A stretch of DNA of 64,000 bases from NCBI RefSeq assembly GCF_950023065.1, contig NC_088677.1:35671230-35735229 (forward strand), written 5' to 3'. Both the position numbers and the translations under genes were made by a program. The DNA comes from Planococcus citri (Eukaryota > Arthropoda > Insecta > Hemiptera > Pseudococcidae). A model generated the notes under the pieces. It did no database searches and was not told the origin of the DNA. It saw nothing but the letters and a program-made list of their open reading frames with translations. The stretch's first letter is position 1. Every line of letters begins with the position of its first letter. Shown in pieces: positions 37,078 to 51,484 of this stretch.

Positions 37078-40000
37078 AAAAAAAACACACACACAAATTT
37101 CTAAAAAAATAAATATTATAAAATTTTAACTGACACAAAAATTGTTGGACAATTATGGGAGTAAGTAAACATTCTCAAATCATCTTTAAACAGGAATAAA
37201 AAATTCAAAAAATGAGGATTTTTTGATTTTTTAAGATCTTTAAAGAAATTTGAAAAGCTATGTTTTTAAGAATTTCTTGTGAGTTCAATTTTTCGGTTTT
37301 TCTCTTTTTTTTTTTTTGCAAACTCCTTAGATCAGGAAAGAAGGATTTTGAAGCTTTTTGAAATGAAAAATTTTGATCACCTTTTTTTGCTCTTCAAGTA
37401 ATAAAGTTCCATAATTCAAAAATTTCAATGTGGCAACCTTGATAGATTTTATATTTAAATAATTTTGACCTAAGAAAAAAATTCAATTTCTTTATATTTT
37501 TTCAGTTTTTATGGCAATTTTTTGATATTTTTGAACTTTTCTTTGAGGGAATTGCGTCCCCCACATCCCCATACAAAAAGAGCCCTATCTATATCTAGCT
37601 CCGATTTGGCAAGCTTTTGAAAATTAAGCTTTTTCAAACAAAGCTCATTTTTGAACTTTCAAAATTTTTGAAACTTCATAAATTATCAATTTACGTTTGA
37701 AACGCCGTAAACAAGTTTTTCTTCAAGTTTCAGCGGCCTCGAGCAATCAGAGTCCAAAGTTAGTTGGACATTACGATGAGCAATGTAATTGCTGAAAAAA
37801 GCAAACCTCGTCTCACCTGCCCCATGAAGGCCAGAGGGTAATTGGAGAACCAATGAAATTGGAGAACTTACACATAAAACCAGGCTGAAAAATATTCATT
37901 ATTTTGAACAATTTCACAATCAAATAATTAAGAACTTATGCGTAAAAAAAATTCGCGAACGCTAAATTTTGAGGAAAATGCCTAACTATGCGATTTTCAG
38001 ATGATTTGAATTGCTGAAGAAGAGGAAAAAATTAAAACTCATCCCAGCTAATTCGATGGATTGAAAGAGATCGTAATGATAGAATTTACGTAAAATTTCA
38101 TTTCATACAATACGAAAACTAAAAGATTTTTCATACCCCCCCCCCCAAAGATAAAGTCAAAAATTGCTTCGGATGGTCTTTTAAAATTTAAATTGCACTT
38201 CAAAAATTCAAAAAAATTTCAAACATTGATTAATTGGGGGGAGAGGGGAAGGGGTACTCCGGAAATGAAGCTCTTACATTCCTACTTTCACATATCCTAC
38301 GTACCTATATCAATTCTTTGCACTTTCAAGAGGCTCCCTTGAAAACTCCTGTCTTTTCTCACATTTCAGGAAGAATATACATACAACCTCTCTCAAGCCA
38401 GCTGAACGAATCTCCCCAAAATCAACCTTCCAATACCCTTCGCCCACGTAACAATTATAGCATCAAAGTCGATCGCCGAATTCGCACCTTTATCAAGGAA
38501 GAAACAAAGTAATCGATACGAATGATTAAAAAAAATATATAGAAAAATCAAACCGGCGAAATTTCTCCACACTATTACATCAACCAGTTAACTGCATCTA
38601 ATAGATAGATATGATGCTGCCGCATGAAGCCAACAAGTACTCGTATATTGTTTGCGAATTGAGAGAGAAAAAAAGGCGTATAATGAACTCGATAACTGTT
38701 CTGTCTTACAGTTGCACGAATCAACAACGTAACCGGAGAAAGTACCAAGGAGGTGAATAAACCGAAGAGAAAGCACGTCACTTTGTCGCCAAATAAGCGT
38801 CATATACAGCTTCACCACCATACCTCTATCTATAATACCATACCTATACCTCGCATTTAAAATTATAACGAGAAATTTTATACAAGCTTTGATAAAATCT
38901 TTTGACTTTTTTTTCTCTTTTTCAATGCTTCTATTTTTAATAAGCTATTATATTATACGTGTATAAACATTTTTACATCATAACGTGTACATTATGAAGT
39001 TTCGCAAAAGCGCTTTACAAATTCAAAGTTGTGTGAAATGAACCTTGGAGCTAATTATTCCTTACATGGGGGGAATTGCTATACAGTCAATCTGTATTCT
39101 GATAAAGTTTTCATTTCGATGTACTCGTTTTATCATCGTTTTATTTAACACCTTTTATAAAACACGAACAAAGAATTACCTACGTACCTATGATAAATCA
39201 ATGGCGTAATTTTTTTTGCGCCTTTGAATATTTTATACGGTCAAATACATTCGATCATTTCTTTTTTGGTCAATAACCATACAAGATGATGTAAGAAAAA
39301 GTTCACTTTCAAACAAAATTCTCATTAAATTGAACGTTAAACGAGACGGAACAGTCAGAAGTGTTTAACCTTATGTACGTAGTCGATCTAAACAAATCGC
39401 TGTTTTCACAATATTATACCCTACACTTGTTTGAGTGAGAAACAAATTATGTAGACCAATTAATTGTTTGGATTCAACCCTTACTAATAGACTCCCAGAA
39501 TCACAAGATTTTTTTCAAAATGGGGGGGGGCTGGAGAGACCTTGACGAACAGAATCCAAAATATTATATTTTTTTCGAATTTTGGTCAAAATTGGACACC
39601 CTATAATAACCCCCCCCCCCCCCGAAAGGTTGAGATCCAATTTTGAATCAGTTTGTTAAACAGAGAGTAATAGGGGGTTTCCACTTTGATTTTTTTCAAA
39701 TCTTTGAATAGAAGCTTTCAACTGTTGCATGAAAGTTGAATTTCAAGCTTTTCAGATTTTAATTATATTGATTCCGAATCCTCTTTCTATCCTCTTTAAA
39801 CACTCGTAAATATATTTTCTCCAAGTTCAATCAATCTCGAGATATTCTGGGGAGTTTAAAAAGTGAAAATTATGGGCCTTTTTTCCCAGGAGAGTCAGAA
39901 CGGAAATTATGGCTACGTCATCGGACCACCGAAAATAACTTGGAAAAAATCGAAGCAAAATCGGAGGACTTGATTTCATCTTTTGTTTAATTTGATGAAG

Positions 40001-43000
40001 AATAAATCCTTCAAGTGTAATTTTTTTCAAGATAGGCAACAATATGCTCATCTGATCTTTTAAATTGAATCTTCGGACACCCTGTATGCATCTGACCATC
40101 TTGGTCGCAATCGCCATCATCGTCCACTACATATAATACGAACGAATTCACGATCCAGATATGTTTATCGATCAAACATGACGCGACCATGTCGAAACTT
40201 AACAAAATTAGATCTACTCGACGACGACGGTCGACAACGGCGGCCGGCGTTGTCAATTAAAATTCAATTTATGACGAAACAAAGACTATTTGCAATCGCG
40301 CTGCCAAACGAATCCACTTATACTATATTTCAAGTATAATTTGCAAACAAAGTTGACGATAGCTATATGTATAGTCGTACATGTATTTCTTCATTACGCG
40401 ATAACGTATTCGCGACATGTACGACGAACATTGTTCGTCAAAAATTGAGCCATCCCGCCGCAATCGCTATATTTAAATTCGTCCCAACGTGTATACTGTA
40501 TACGTAGACGTACAACTCGAGGGGAAAAAATCGTTTTTAATTCATTCACCAACGCCTACGACTCTTGCGTCTTTTCACGAATCTATTTCGTAAAACGAAT
40601 TGTCATTTTTGAACAAATCGGCGAACCCGATCTTACGTAATATCGCAACGGAAGCTTCTACGTCAACGCAACGGTTAAACAATTTAAGAAAAAAAAAAGA
40701 AGCTCGCACTGTCATGATTTAGCATCATCGTCTTAAAAGATACCAAACAGTTCACAGGAAACGGGGTCATACCAAAAATAATTCGAACTGAGGTCGAATT
40801 TGGCATTTCCTGGTTTATGTTCATTACGCAACCGAATAAAATAAAGTATTTCCCGTACGCTCGCTCGCCACCAAATAAGTAACGGAAATGTGCCCGCTTC
40901 TTGAAAAATAAAATACAAAAAAACTCCAGCATATAACTCCCTAATTGTTTTTCATATACAGGTACGATTTTTTTCCTTCATTTTAAATACCCGTGAATCG
41001 ATTGTTGAATACATTAAAGTATATCCACTTTGGTTATTAGGCTTTAATATACGTCACAGGAGTCTATTTGAAATACAAGGATTTTTTTTCAAAACGAAAC
41101 GTGTATAATTCAAAGATAATTGTTTAATCGAAGATAAAATCAGGACATCCGTTGGATCTCTGGGCCAATACATAATTGCGAAACAAATATAATTTTTTTT
41201 TCGCAGAAAAAAAGAAGGAAAAAACGACAAATATTTTCCTGAAACGACATCCTTTTTACACTCGTCTAAACGAGCGAGGAAAAATGAGAAAAAAATCTTT
41301 CAAATTTATCAACAAATCCTTTTATTTTTTCAATCGTCTTATAGAGAAAAAAACGTTCCTGAATTTGGCATTTTCCCCCCAAGATAACGTGAAAAGAAAA
41401 AGCTCGATTAAGTACTCGTACTTACATTGTCAAAATTGGAAATACGAGTGGTTCTGCAATTGGCATTTCAAGAATTTCGAACCATTACTTTATATTTAAT
41501 GGATAGAATAGTAAAATTTAGACAAAGAACAGATGTTTGCAGCATATTCAAATCCAAAAAAGCGCATATCCTCGCTTGGAAAATTTTTAAATTGATAACC
41601 TATTTTAAGAAAAAAAAATCACTAAAAAAAAGACCAGAATATTGTTCTAAGTTCACTCAAATCAATTTTTATGAAAAGGCTAAAGGTAGGTAGAGGTTGA
41701 ATTTGCTCTCGAGATCATCGAGATACCATTAAGAAGACGGTTTCAGAGCCCCTCTCGATTTTGAGTTATCCCCTTTTCCAGTTTTTCTTTCTCAATTCTT
41801 CGAGGACCCTGGACCCATTCTCTCGATTTTTCACCATGTTGTATGTAGATATACTCTTCGAACCCTCTCCTGAGCTTTAGTTCTCTTCTCAATCTCAACA
41901 ACAATTTCAACTTATTTATAAGGTAGAGCCAAACTGACAATATTGGTGTAGCACCCATATTTTATGAACCACTGCGAAACTAAAGTAATCTCGTGATAAT
42001 ATAAAAATATATTACGTACTTACATATGTATAAAATCAAGAAGAATTACTCAACTCAAGGACATGATATGCTTACCTGTAACAAAAGGAAGAAAAAACAA
42101 TAAGTACAATTCATGAATTTTATATTCAAAAAATAAATTAATAATAAAACCAATATTTTCGAGGGCGCAGCATCCATAACGACTTGTGCTTGGCATAAGT
42201 CTATGAATTATGATGCGCGTAAAGATAGAAAATTGAGAACAATAATTTCCCAGTTTAAGAAACCGGTTCAACTGATTCAAGAAATTTTTTTGGGCTATAG
42301 CAAAGTGAGGAAGTACTGGGCTTTCTGAAAAAAATCAACTTCAACCTGCAGTTGGAAAATTAGATATTCAACAATTTTTATTACTACTCCTAGAAGTAAG
42401 TACTTTTTTCTTCATAGAAAACCTCTGGATTTTCCAAACATTCGTTGTTGACGTAGAAAAGTTGAGAATACACGTATAGATATGATTTTTCTAAATCGAC
42501 ATCAAATCAGTAACTCCACCAAAAAAAAAACCTGGGCATCTAATTAACAAGTTAAGTATACATTTATCGATTGACCATATTTTGGCATATTGACATTATA
42601 AAAAAGCGGATGGATGGCACGTGTGCGTTTCAAAAAAAAGTTAATTCATTTTCGGGTCTTTCACAGGCATGGAAAAACGTCACGAGCATGTCTGTGTGAC
42701 TTCACACGACCAAAAAACATCAGATTCCAATAATTTTAAAATATTCAAAACTGCGAATTTCCAGTCAAACGTGACAACTCCACGTACTCGAATATACTTC
42801 CACATCTCCAAAACCTCAAAGTCGACAGTTCCCATCCTACATAATGAAATTCTCATTCTACTACTTGCGATCACACGCGAATAACGGAAGATTAAATTCT
42901 AGGTGCGGGTAATACCGTCATAAAAATCAATGTCGCGGTAGCTGCAGAAAAGAAGAAGGAACGGAACGGAAACTCGAGGTGCTGCGGAATTCAGTCCACT

Positions 43001-43103
43001 CGTCTCTTTCCCATCGTGAAATTTCATTCATAAACGAGTAGGTACCCTACATATTCACTTGAGATCTGATCCACATACGAAATTTAAAGAGACCGTCGTC
43101 AAA
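37078..43103. other. No supported gene apart from repeats
   Basis: AT-rich sequence with an 11-C run (38136-38146) and the repeat at 39.5-40.1 kb. A short GC-rich patch at 40200-40255 shows no coding evidence. Confidence 0.4.
39480..40086 (-). repeat. Repeat ending in a mariner-like terminus
   Basis: The right boundary reads CGGACACCCTGTA at 40074-40086, an inverted version of the ACAGGGTGTCC ends of mariner-type elements. The matching left end was not located. The unit also contains a 10-G run (39521-39530 region) and a 14-C run at 39610-39623. No intact transposase. Confidence 0.35.
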
Positions 43104-43131
43104 ATGAATTCATTCCTCGCTGTCATCAAAG
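43104..43131 (+). CDS. Candidate small first coding exon, unidentified
   Basis: ATG in the context GTCAAAATGAA opens MNSFLAVIK plus one base, ending at the near-consensus donor AAAG|GTGAGT (phase 1). The preceding 150 bases are GC-richer than average, as in a 5' leader. The peptide is too short for homology. The candidate exon at 49843 needs exactly one incoming base, so the two are compatible, but intermediate exons may exist. Confidence 0.3.
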
Positions 43132-46100
43132 GTGAGTCAGAAAAAAATGAGAACCACAAAGCACCGAAGAGAAAAAAGATGCAAGTGGCTCTTTCCATCG
43201 TCATCCATCCGGTATAATTATTTTTCGACTGGAAATCTGACGAGGTATCCTCGTTTTCTCACCTTTTCTCTAGGTAGAGTTGTTATTTTACCTTTACCTT
43301 ATTTAAAAATGATCGCGTGCGATCGATAAAAGTAGAAATTATATCGTTATCGAACCGGGAGCGCATGTAATCAAGGTTACGAACTGATGTCGAGTCGAGG
43401 CGTACAATATAATAAAAATAGCTCGTAAACGAATCCCGAAGTGTCGGTGCAATACTTATCCCATAGAGGACGAAAATTACACAAGAAGTTGCTCGACCTC
43501 GCCGCATGTTAATGGCAGAAAATGATTTCTCAATAGTTTTCCGTTAACGAACTCTCGTCCAGAGGCCGGCTACAGTTTTTTTCTTCACTTTTCCATTTAA
43601 AGATTCTTCGACGATAATTTGAAACGCGTAATTATACGAAGAAAGAATACGATTATGATTTTTTGACACATTAATCATTAATGTAAATTCTATAACATTA
43701 CCTAAGTAGTATATATACCTATGAGGATATAGTCATATTAGGGATACATATTTTATACTGTATAAGCAGCAGTATATAGGCAGTAGGCACCTCTGAAAAA
43801 AAAAAACACGACGTGAAAAAATAATTTCCGATACCTATATCTACGTATATTCTTCTGCATGAGAATAACATACACATTGATCTTGAACATGGCGCAAGAA
43901 AGGTCGTTGACTTGTATTCGCGTCCATTAACGTCAACCGAGAAATGCGCCAATATTTCAATTTTAATTACGAAAATAACGCTGCAGTTTATGGCTGCATT
44001 TTATTGCCTATACTCGTGTAGTACACCGCTATAGGCAAATCTTTGTGTAAAGGAAAAAAAAATTATTCTTATAGAAATCTCGTACGTCTACGTACGTATT
44101 CACGTATATTATATTCGACCACCTCAACCGACGTTAATATGGAAGGCGTTGCAAATTAATCGGTCCAATCGGACGATGGTTGTTTAGCTCGAAGGCATCG
44201 AATCTATTACGAGACTTCGTTTCAATTATAGGCAGTATCTCGACAATATGCGACATATAGTCCAACTTGTTTCCATTATAGTAGTAGGTAGAACTTAAAC
44301 TACATACATCAGTGCAGTTGCAGCAGATTCATCGTATCTTTCCAATCAAATAAACCTGTCGTTGCTAACGATTAAAATTACTCCACAAGGTTTAAGGCGG
44401 CACGCCGACGTCGTGCTCTTTCGTCAATCAATCGTGATGACTTGTTAGATCTATCAGAATTTCCGCATTTAAATGCGCATGGGGAAAATTCGAAATGCCC
44501 ACTACATCTTTAAAATACTATTTCGAAATCTGAACAGTGAGCACGTAGGTTCTAAAGTAAGCTCATATTAAAACAAACAACATAACATCATCGAAACGAA
44601 CTGTGGGTTACATTGCTTTCAGAGTCAAATTTTCATTCATCTTAAAATACATACTTAAGTGATTTCTCAATTTTTCAAATTTATTATTTCATTGAGGGAA
44701 AGACTCAATCTGTGAGGTTTTCACTTCTCTTACCCTCCCATTCAGAAATTGACCCACTGAATTTGAATTTTAATCGAATATAAACACCTCTGCACCTATA
44801 AGTTATCATCAAGCTTCATTTTCTCAATTAAAAGGCATGTGGGGGGGGGGGGGGGCTCAAACATTGAAACATGGATCCCTCGATTCGATGTCAATTTGAC
44901 CGATGGAAAAGTCAGATTCAATACATAGGTGAATACTTGAATTTTTTAACTAATTCCGATTGAGCTGTTTGGCTTATTAGAAGATCTTGTCATCCAAACT
45001 TCAGGACCAAATTTCGAGCTGCAGAAGTTAATTTTTCGATTTTTGGTGGATTTTTGAAAATAGCAGAAATAGCGTTTTGGTACATTAATTTTAGTTTAAG
45101 ACATATACTGAAATATCAAAAGTCACCCCCCCCCCCGCCCCTCGAGTATTTTTGAACCGTTCTGTAGTTGCCAGCAAACGTCGACTTCTCTCCAGCAATT
45201 TCATATTCCTCCGTAATTTGTATGTAGTAAACATTGATTTTGGAATTTCTTCAAAATTTGAGAGGTTCAACTTGTGAAAAAATAGGTAATTCTTTCATTC
45301 CATCATTCCGAATTCGTGGTTCATTTGCTCTAATCGATTCAAAATGTGGAACTTATGACAAGATTAAATTGTCAGCACCTTTTCTGCAAAAATTTGGCAT
45401 TGCTGGGGAAAAGACAACCTTGCTGAAGGCTCCAGATCCGCTCAAAAATGGTAGCAATGGAATCGGAGAGTCGACTTTAATAAAGAAACCGATTTTAAGA
45501 TTTTTATCTCTATATTTACTCCTTTTGTGAAAAATTAATATTATCGAGATGCTACTTCCACCATTTTCAAAAATTCACTAAAAATCGAAAAATCGACTTC
45601 GGTAGCTCAAATTTGATTTTGAAGTCTTGGTGACATTCTCTTCCAGGGAGATAACTTCAGCTTAATCTGAGTCGACAAATTGTAAATGTTTTCTTGCGAG
45701 TAGAAAATTGCTGTGAATAATAACTTCAAAAAGATGCAGTAAAAATTTTAGCCTCTCAAATCAATACTTGATCTTCCCAGAGAAAGCTCAAAACTTCAAA
45801 ATTGAAAAAAATGATTTTAAAAAAAAATGAATATTTTCACCCAAAAAATTGATCATTTCATCGTCGAATTTCCTTGTGTTGGGAGGGAAGGGGAAGGAGG
45901 ATGAAACACGAGAAATAACCAATTCTAGCCCTTTTTCAGTGAATTTGTCCAAAAACTTTATTACACCAAAAATCACGTACTTGCGATGATATTTTTTACT
46001 GGATTTATTCTTCAAATAGCAAGCAAAACGAATTCTGAAATTACTTTAACCTTGTGCCATTCTCATTGCATTAATTATACGACGATTTAAACACGGTAAT

Positions 46101-49100
46101 TCGTAATAGTACCCAGGTACATACCTAATCACATCATCAAAAATTATTATAATTCCGTTGGCCATCAATTTAATGAAATTTAATAATCCAGTAAATCCAT
46201 TCGGTGTACATCGAATTGGTTCCGATCAGAGATAGAGAGAGAGAGGAAAAAAACAAAGTAACGAGTGCACGGTGCAGCATAACGTAATAAGGTAACTTGT
46301 ATTGGTAAGTTTTGTTAAGACATCTTTGACTACACGGTGCTCGCTTGCACAGCCACCGCATGAGCAAGGTATAGGTAAGATATTTTCAATGACACAGGAC
46401 TCGCTATTAGCTTTAGCGATGAAGAACGCTTCGGCATCGGCACAAGGTTGAAGACCGGTTGAGACGAATGTCAAGGACCGGGGACTCCGCCAAGCGGGAC
46501 GCCGACGTCGGTCGTCGAATCCACTTGGACATACAAGTATTCGATCCCTTTTACCATAAGTTGCGATGCACACGTTTGCAATTGCAATTAAACTGTACAT
46601 AAAGTACTCGTACTTACACATAAATTAAGAATCAATTTCGTTTTCAAGTAGAGTTGATGAGAAAACACCATTATCGATGCGGTACACGCGACGAATGGAA
46701 ATTTTCATTCGTTAATGAGTTTTTATTAAAGAAAGAAATTAAATGGTGAATTTTTTTCACTGTTATAAACCTTTCCAAGGTTACTTACTGGTTCATTGTA
46801 ACTTCCGCTTTTGAAAATTTCTCGCATTTCCTCGTAAAAATTACCTCATTGAATTGGTAAGTATTTTTTTTCCTCGCATACAATTAATGAATGTATAACG
46901 AGAAAATTTCGTGATATTGAAACATATCGACTAATTGTAAATTTTCCCAAGTGTGGAAAAGATGATGCAAAATTTACTTCGTCGATCGTAATACAGTTTT
47001 TTTTGACATAAGTCGTCGTAATAGATTAAATTATGATCCAGGTATCCGAACGATAAAGTAATCAGTTTTCAAATATTTGAAGAAAATAGTTTGACTAATC
47101 CTTCTCACCATTACACACTCATATGTACATAGAACCACTTGAAGGGTTACAAAAAAACATTCATTGATAGTGAGAGACATTTTCCACCCGATTATATCGA
47201 CTTAACTATGGCTGCGAAGTCAAAGTTACATACATTTTTATTTTGGTAGGTATCGATGATAAAAAGGATGTATTTTTTTCAACTATTACAACTGCCAACG
47301 ACACGTTAATATTATGACACATACCGATAAAATTTACGCTATTGATCTTCGCAAAACTTGAAAGTTGAAGAATTATTGTTTCTTTTAAGCTTAAAAGTTG
47401 AGGCAAGTTACCATGGATACCATCACGAAGAAAAATCACAATCGCAATGTAATATCCGACCAGAAGAGAAAAAATTACCTTTCGTTGAACGAATTTGAAA
47501 AAATATCAGATAAGAAAATCAACCGTGTTTTCCATGTCGTTTTTTTAAATTAATAAAAAAAACTAAAATAGCGCACGTCACTTGCGATGGAAATTACTCG
47601 TAGATTTATTGAAAAAAAAATATCGACGTACTTAAATATTAAATTATTGTTTTTTGAGACTCTTCCGCAATATTAGAATTTCACAATAAAAACGTTATTT
47701 ATGAAAACAAATATTGGATTTCTGTGAAGTAGGTATTCTCAACGTGCGATTTGTAATAAGCACATACAAACGTAACAAGTAAAAAAAAATTTTGTTTTTG
47801 TTTTTGTTTTGCTTAAGATACATGTGTTTTCTTTGTATAATTTTATTTTGATTATACTTTTTTTGACGTCATTTAAGTTTCTAATTCTTTGTTTCTTGAT
47901 TCTTATTTTTATTTTCTAATGCAAGATGTTTTCGAAGTGCAGACCAATGATCAAGAATGTTGTTTGAGGGTGGGTGGGGGGGTGGGGGAAGAGAGGAAAA
48001 AGGAGCCGTGGTTCTAGTTTATTTTCACGTAAGAAGAAACATTGTAATTTTAACATTGTGATGAGAATAAGTATAATCAAAAAAGCTACGATGAAAATGT
48101 TTCAAAAAATCAAAAGAGGGAAGAACAATCCTTTCATAAAAAAAATTGCCATAAAATAAGCTGAGAAATTCAACTATCTCAAATTTGTAAAATTATTTCA
48201 CTAATCAACTTGAAAACAATTACGATAATTCTTGTTAAAATTCACAAATTTTACATCATTGCTTTTACTGCTTCTTTCAACACTTGCAAACATTTTTTAT
48301 TGTTATCTCGGAAAAATTTAAAATCCTTCAAAAATAAACATGCAAGAAAATCAAGTTTTTTTTCTAATTAGTTCATTAAATTTATTAGTAAGATTCTGTA
48401 AATTAGTAGGAATTCATCTATTTTGGAAATTCATTCATTTTTTCGAAATAATATTAATCACTTCTAGATAGTAATATGGTATTTTTTTTTCAAGAAACGT
48501 GATTTGTCTTTAAATACCTACTATAGAAATAATTTTTTATGACTGAGTTTGAATTATTTTTCATTTTCTTCAAATAGATTTGAATCTTTGGCGTTCCCTA
48601 TCTTACAGTCTACCTTTCATTTTGGAAAAATTAGGATCAGATTAATTACATTATACTGAGGGATCGAATCCAAAAATTAAGTGGATTCAAACTATCTTAC
48701 TTCTACTTTACAAATACTTACACAAAAAAAATTAGCACTAGAGAAATATTGAGACTACATTCCAACTCAGCATCTTCGAAAGGCTAACGAACGAAAAAGC
48801 TGAATTTTCGTTTTGAAAGTTCAAATTTGAATTTTCGAAACTTCAATTACCTACTAATAATTTTGAATCTCATGTTAGTCCTCTTTCAAACGTTACAAAC
48901 AAATCTGCTCAAAGCTCAACCACTTTCTGACTTTCGAGTTATGAGTGTTCAAAAGACAAGTTCACAAGAAATTGCAAATGCAAGAAAATTACGAGCTTCT
49001 CTTTCCCTCCAACCCAGGGTTTGGGAAGAAAATTATGATATGTAGTTATTTTACCAGATAATTAGAAGGGAACTTGTGAAAAAAACTGAACGAGATCAGA

Positions 49101-49842
49101 AGATTTATTAATTTTTTAGTAAAGAATCAGTGACGATCCACGATCATACGAGTAATTCAATCAATTCTTACTCCTTACAGCAGGTATCAATCAGCAAATT
49201 TCAAGGAAAATGCACTTCACATAGTGAATTTCACTCGTTCAATTGAAAGTTCAAGCTGTTACACGAATACAAATTCATAAAAAATGGTAAGTATAATCAA
49301 TTGAAACACGTTTTAGGAATGTGAATCATGCAATTTTTCAACAACTGATCACGTTTTCGGAATCAAATTTGACTCATGTATGATGAAAGTTTTGAACTTT
49401 CATAGCTTTTCGAAAAATTCGGAAGTAACGCGATTATCTTGAGTTGAAATGAAGTGTATCGCTGTATGACCTTTCTGAAGTTGATTACTTTTAGGTACCT
49501 AAGTATATAAATTTGATTGGTGTGACGAAAGTTCTAAATACCTATGTACACTTTATCCTCTTTCACTCTTTACTCAATATTCTTATCTGATACCTCTGTA
49601 TCGTTAATTCCACTCTCAAGGTACTCAGTGTCAGTAGCCTAACTACACCCATCTATAGAATAAAACACAATTTTGTATAACCAGACGTTTTCGTATAGAA
49701 AACATGAAATTCTTTATAAAACCAACTACACAGACGTTATACCAAAAAGGTAGATAGGTAACCCATCTTTCAAAACATCCACTACAAGTATGGATTCGGT
49801 TTATCTAATTTTACCCATAAATCAAGAAATACAAATAACCAG
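43132..49842. other. Between the two candidate plus-strand exons: no exon recognised
   Basis: Contains the diverged repeat at 45 kb and a 15-G run at 44841-44855. The GC-rich patch at 46380-46560 is open on the minus strand but has no recognisable homology or good splice limits. Confidence 0.4.
44980..45700. repeat. Diverged dispersed repeat, copy 4
   Basis: Contains TTTTTCGATTTTTGGTGG, GAACCGTTCTGTAGTTGCCAG and, inverted in part, TTCAGCTTAATCTGAGTCGAC, related to the copies at 15.6 and 31.9 kb. It includes an 11-C run at 45126-45136. Confidence 0.4.
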
Positions 49843-49946
49843 GTACCTATGTTAAATTTACCACCAACTACTCTGTCGGTGGTGCATTCGTTCTCGCGCC
49901 AGACATCTCCGGATATAAAGAAAACTACGCCCAAGATCATACTTAG
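49843..49946 (+). CDS. Candidate terminal coding exon, unidentified
   Basis: After CCAG at 49839-49842 the sequence reads, with two bases completing a codon, TYVKFTTNYSVGGAF then VLAPDISGYKENYAQDHT and a TAG at 49944-49946. Codon choice and composition look coding, but the upstream pyrimidine tract is weak. A second frame from the ATG at 49849 is also open, for 68 codons (Pro/Lys-rich), so the true frame is uncertain. Joined to the exon at 43104 it would make a 43-aa protein with no recognised family. Confidence 0.3.
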
Positions 49947-51484
49947 GCATAGGGAGAAAAAAAAGCCAACAGGTAGGCCTCCTCTGCCACCGAATCCACC
50001 TTACGTAAACCATAAAACGCAAGGTGTGTGTACTTCATTTAGACTAAGAAACTAGTTTTCAGTACCAATGTGAATACAACCAGATTTACAGACATGCGTT
50101 TATTTCATTTGTGCTTATTGTTTCAACTGGTTTAATCGTCTGGTCGGCCGAACGCATATTGAAGAGAGTAAAAAAAAAAAGCATTCCAAGGTTACATCGT
50201 TAATGACATACAAAATAACATTGCGATCGGCATGCGGCTTTTTAAAATCTTTTTATTTTCGATGGCAAAATGGCAAAAATATTACATCACGTCTGCCATC
50301 GCTTTCAAATTCTCGTTTACCTTGCACTAATCATCGATGCACGTAGGACCTGTGGCTGTGGCACTAGAAAGACAATTTTTTTTTCGGTTGTACTGTATTT
50401 TTCTCTTTCTCTCTCCGCGCTCCTCGTATGCCAAATATGATATACAATATCGAAAGCAGTTCTCTTATCTTCCAATTTAGGTAATGTGTAATTTAATCGC
50501 GACGTTTTTCACGTTGCACAACATTTCGTCGTATTCCCTTAATTTTTGTCATCTAATATTATGCAACAATGCATAATATACCTACCTTAAGTAGGTACTT
50601 ATTACCGAGTACTTGTAAAAAAATAATCTCCGAATACCCACCACTATGATTGTATATTTACACGTAAACAATGAAATTTTTTCAATAGCTTAACATTTTC
50701 GTAATCGATAAAAAAAGAAAAAAAGCTACTATCGGGTAATATTTGAACCGGAACCATACATGAGCCAGATAGGGAATCCTCGAGTATCGTGCTCGAGGTC
50801 GAGAAGTTCCAAAGTCATTAATTTTTATGAATTCGATGCGACGTGTTAAATTTTTCATCCAAATGAAAACTTCACCGCTTGGTGGTGTTTAATTTTCATA
50901 ATATGGCAATGAAATCTTCTCGTAGGTAGGTAAAGGTACACCAAATACCACATAGATGATAATCTTTCGCTATCTCTGTCTCTATAAGTAGGTACTCGAA
51001 ATATTCTAGCCAAATCTAATATAGTAAATAATCACGAAAACATTTTTTAAAAAACTCGATACCACCACCAAGATTGCAACATTTATGATAAGACTTTCAA
51101 CACGTTGCGCATTCATTGATTACCTTTTCTAATAAATTACTAACGTTTGAAGAAAAAAAAACCACATGCAGAAAGAAAGAACTAAATAAATAATGCAAAT
51201 GCTCGTAGACATTCGATGCATCTTCATGTCGCACCGACAAACGCAATACCTGTTTACTTGCAGACATAACCGTAATACCAAAAGGACTTACTGAACATTA
51301 CAAAACCACTATTGACGCGCCATTGCAGCAATACAAAGTGAAGGACGAGGTAATATGTAGTAAATCGATGCCACATACGTGTGTCTTTTTTTTCTATATC
51401 TATTTTCCAGAATGATACTAAATTTTTACTCAGATCTGTAACCAGACCATATAGATTCAGGTCAGGGGAAATGATGAGGGTAAG
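49947..51484. other. No supported gene
   Basis: AT-rich with TA-rich and CpG-containing patches. Nothing beyond short open frames. Confidence 0.4.

Noticed and set aside
46226..46621. Minus-strand 131-codon open frame in a GC-rich patch
   Set aside because: Longest anonymous frame in the region, but the sequence resembles no family, composition is uneven, and there are no convincing splice limits.
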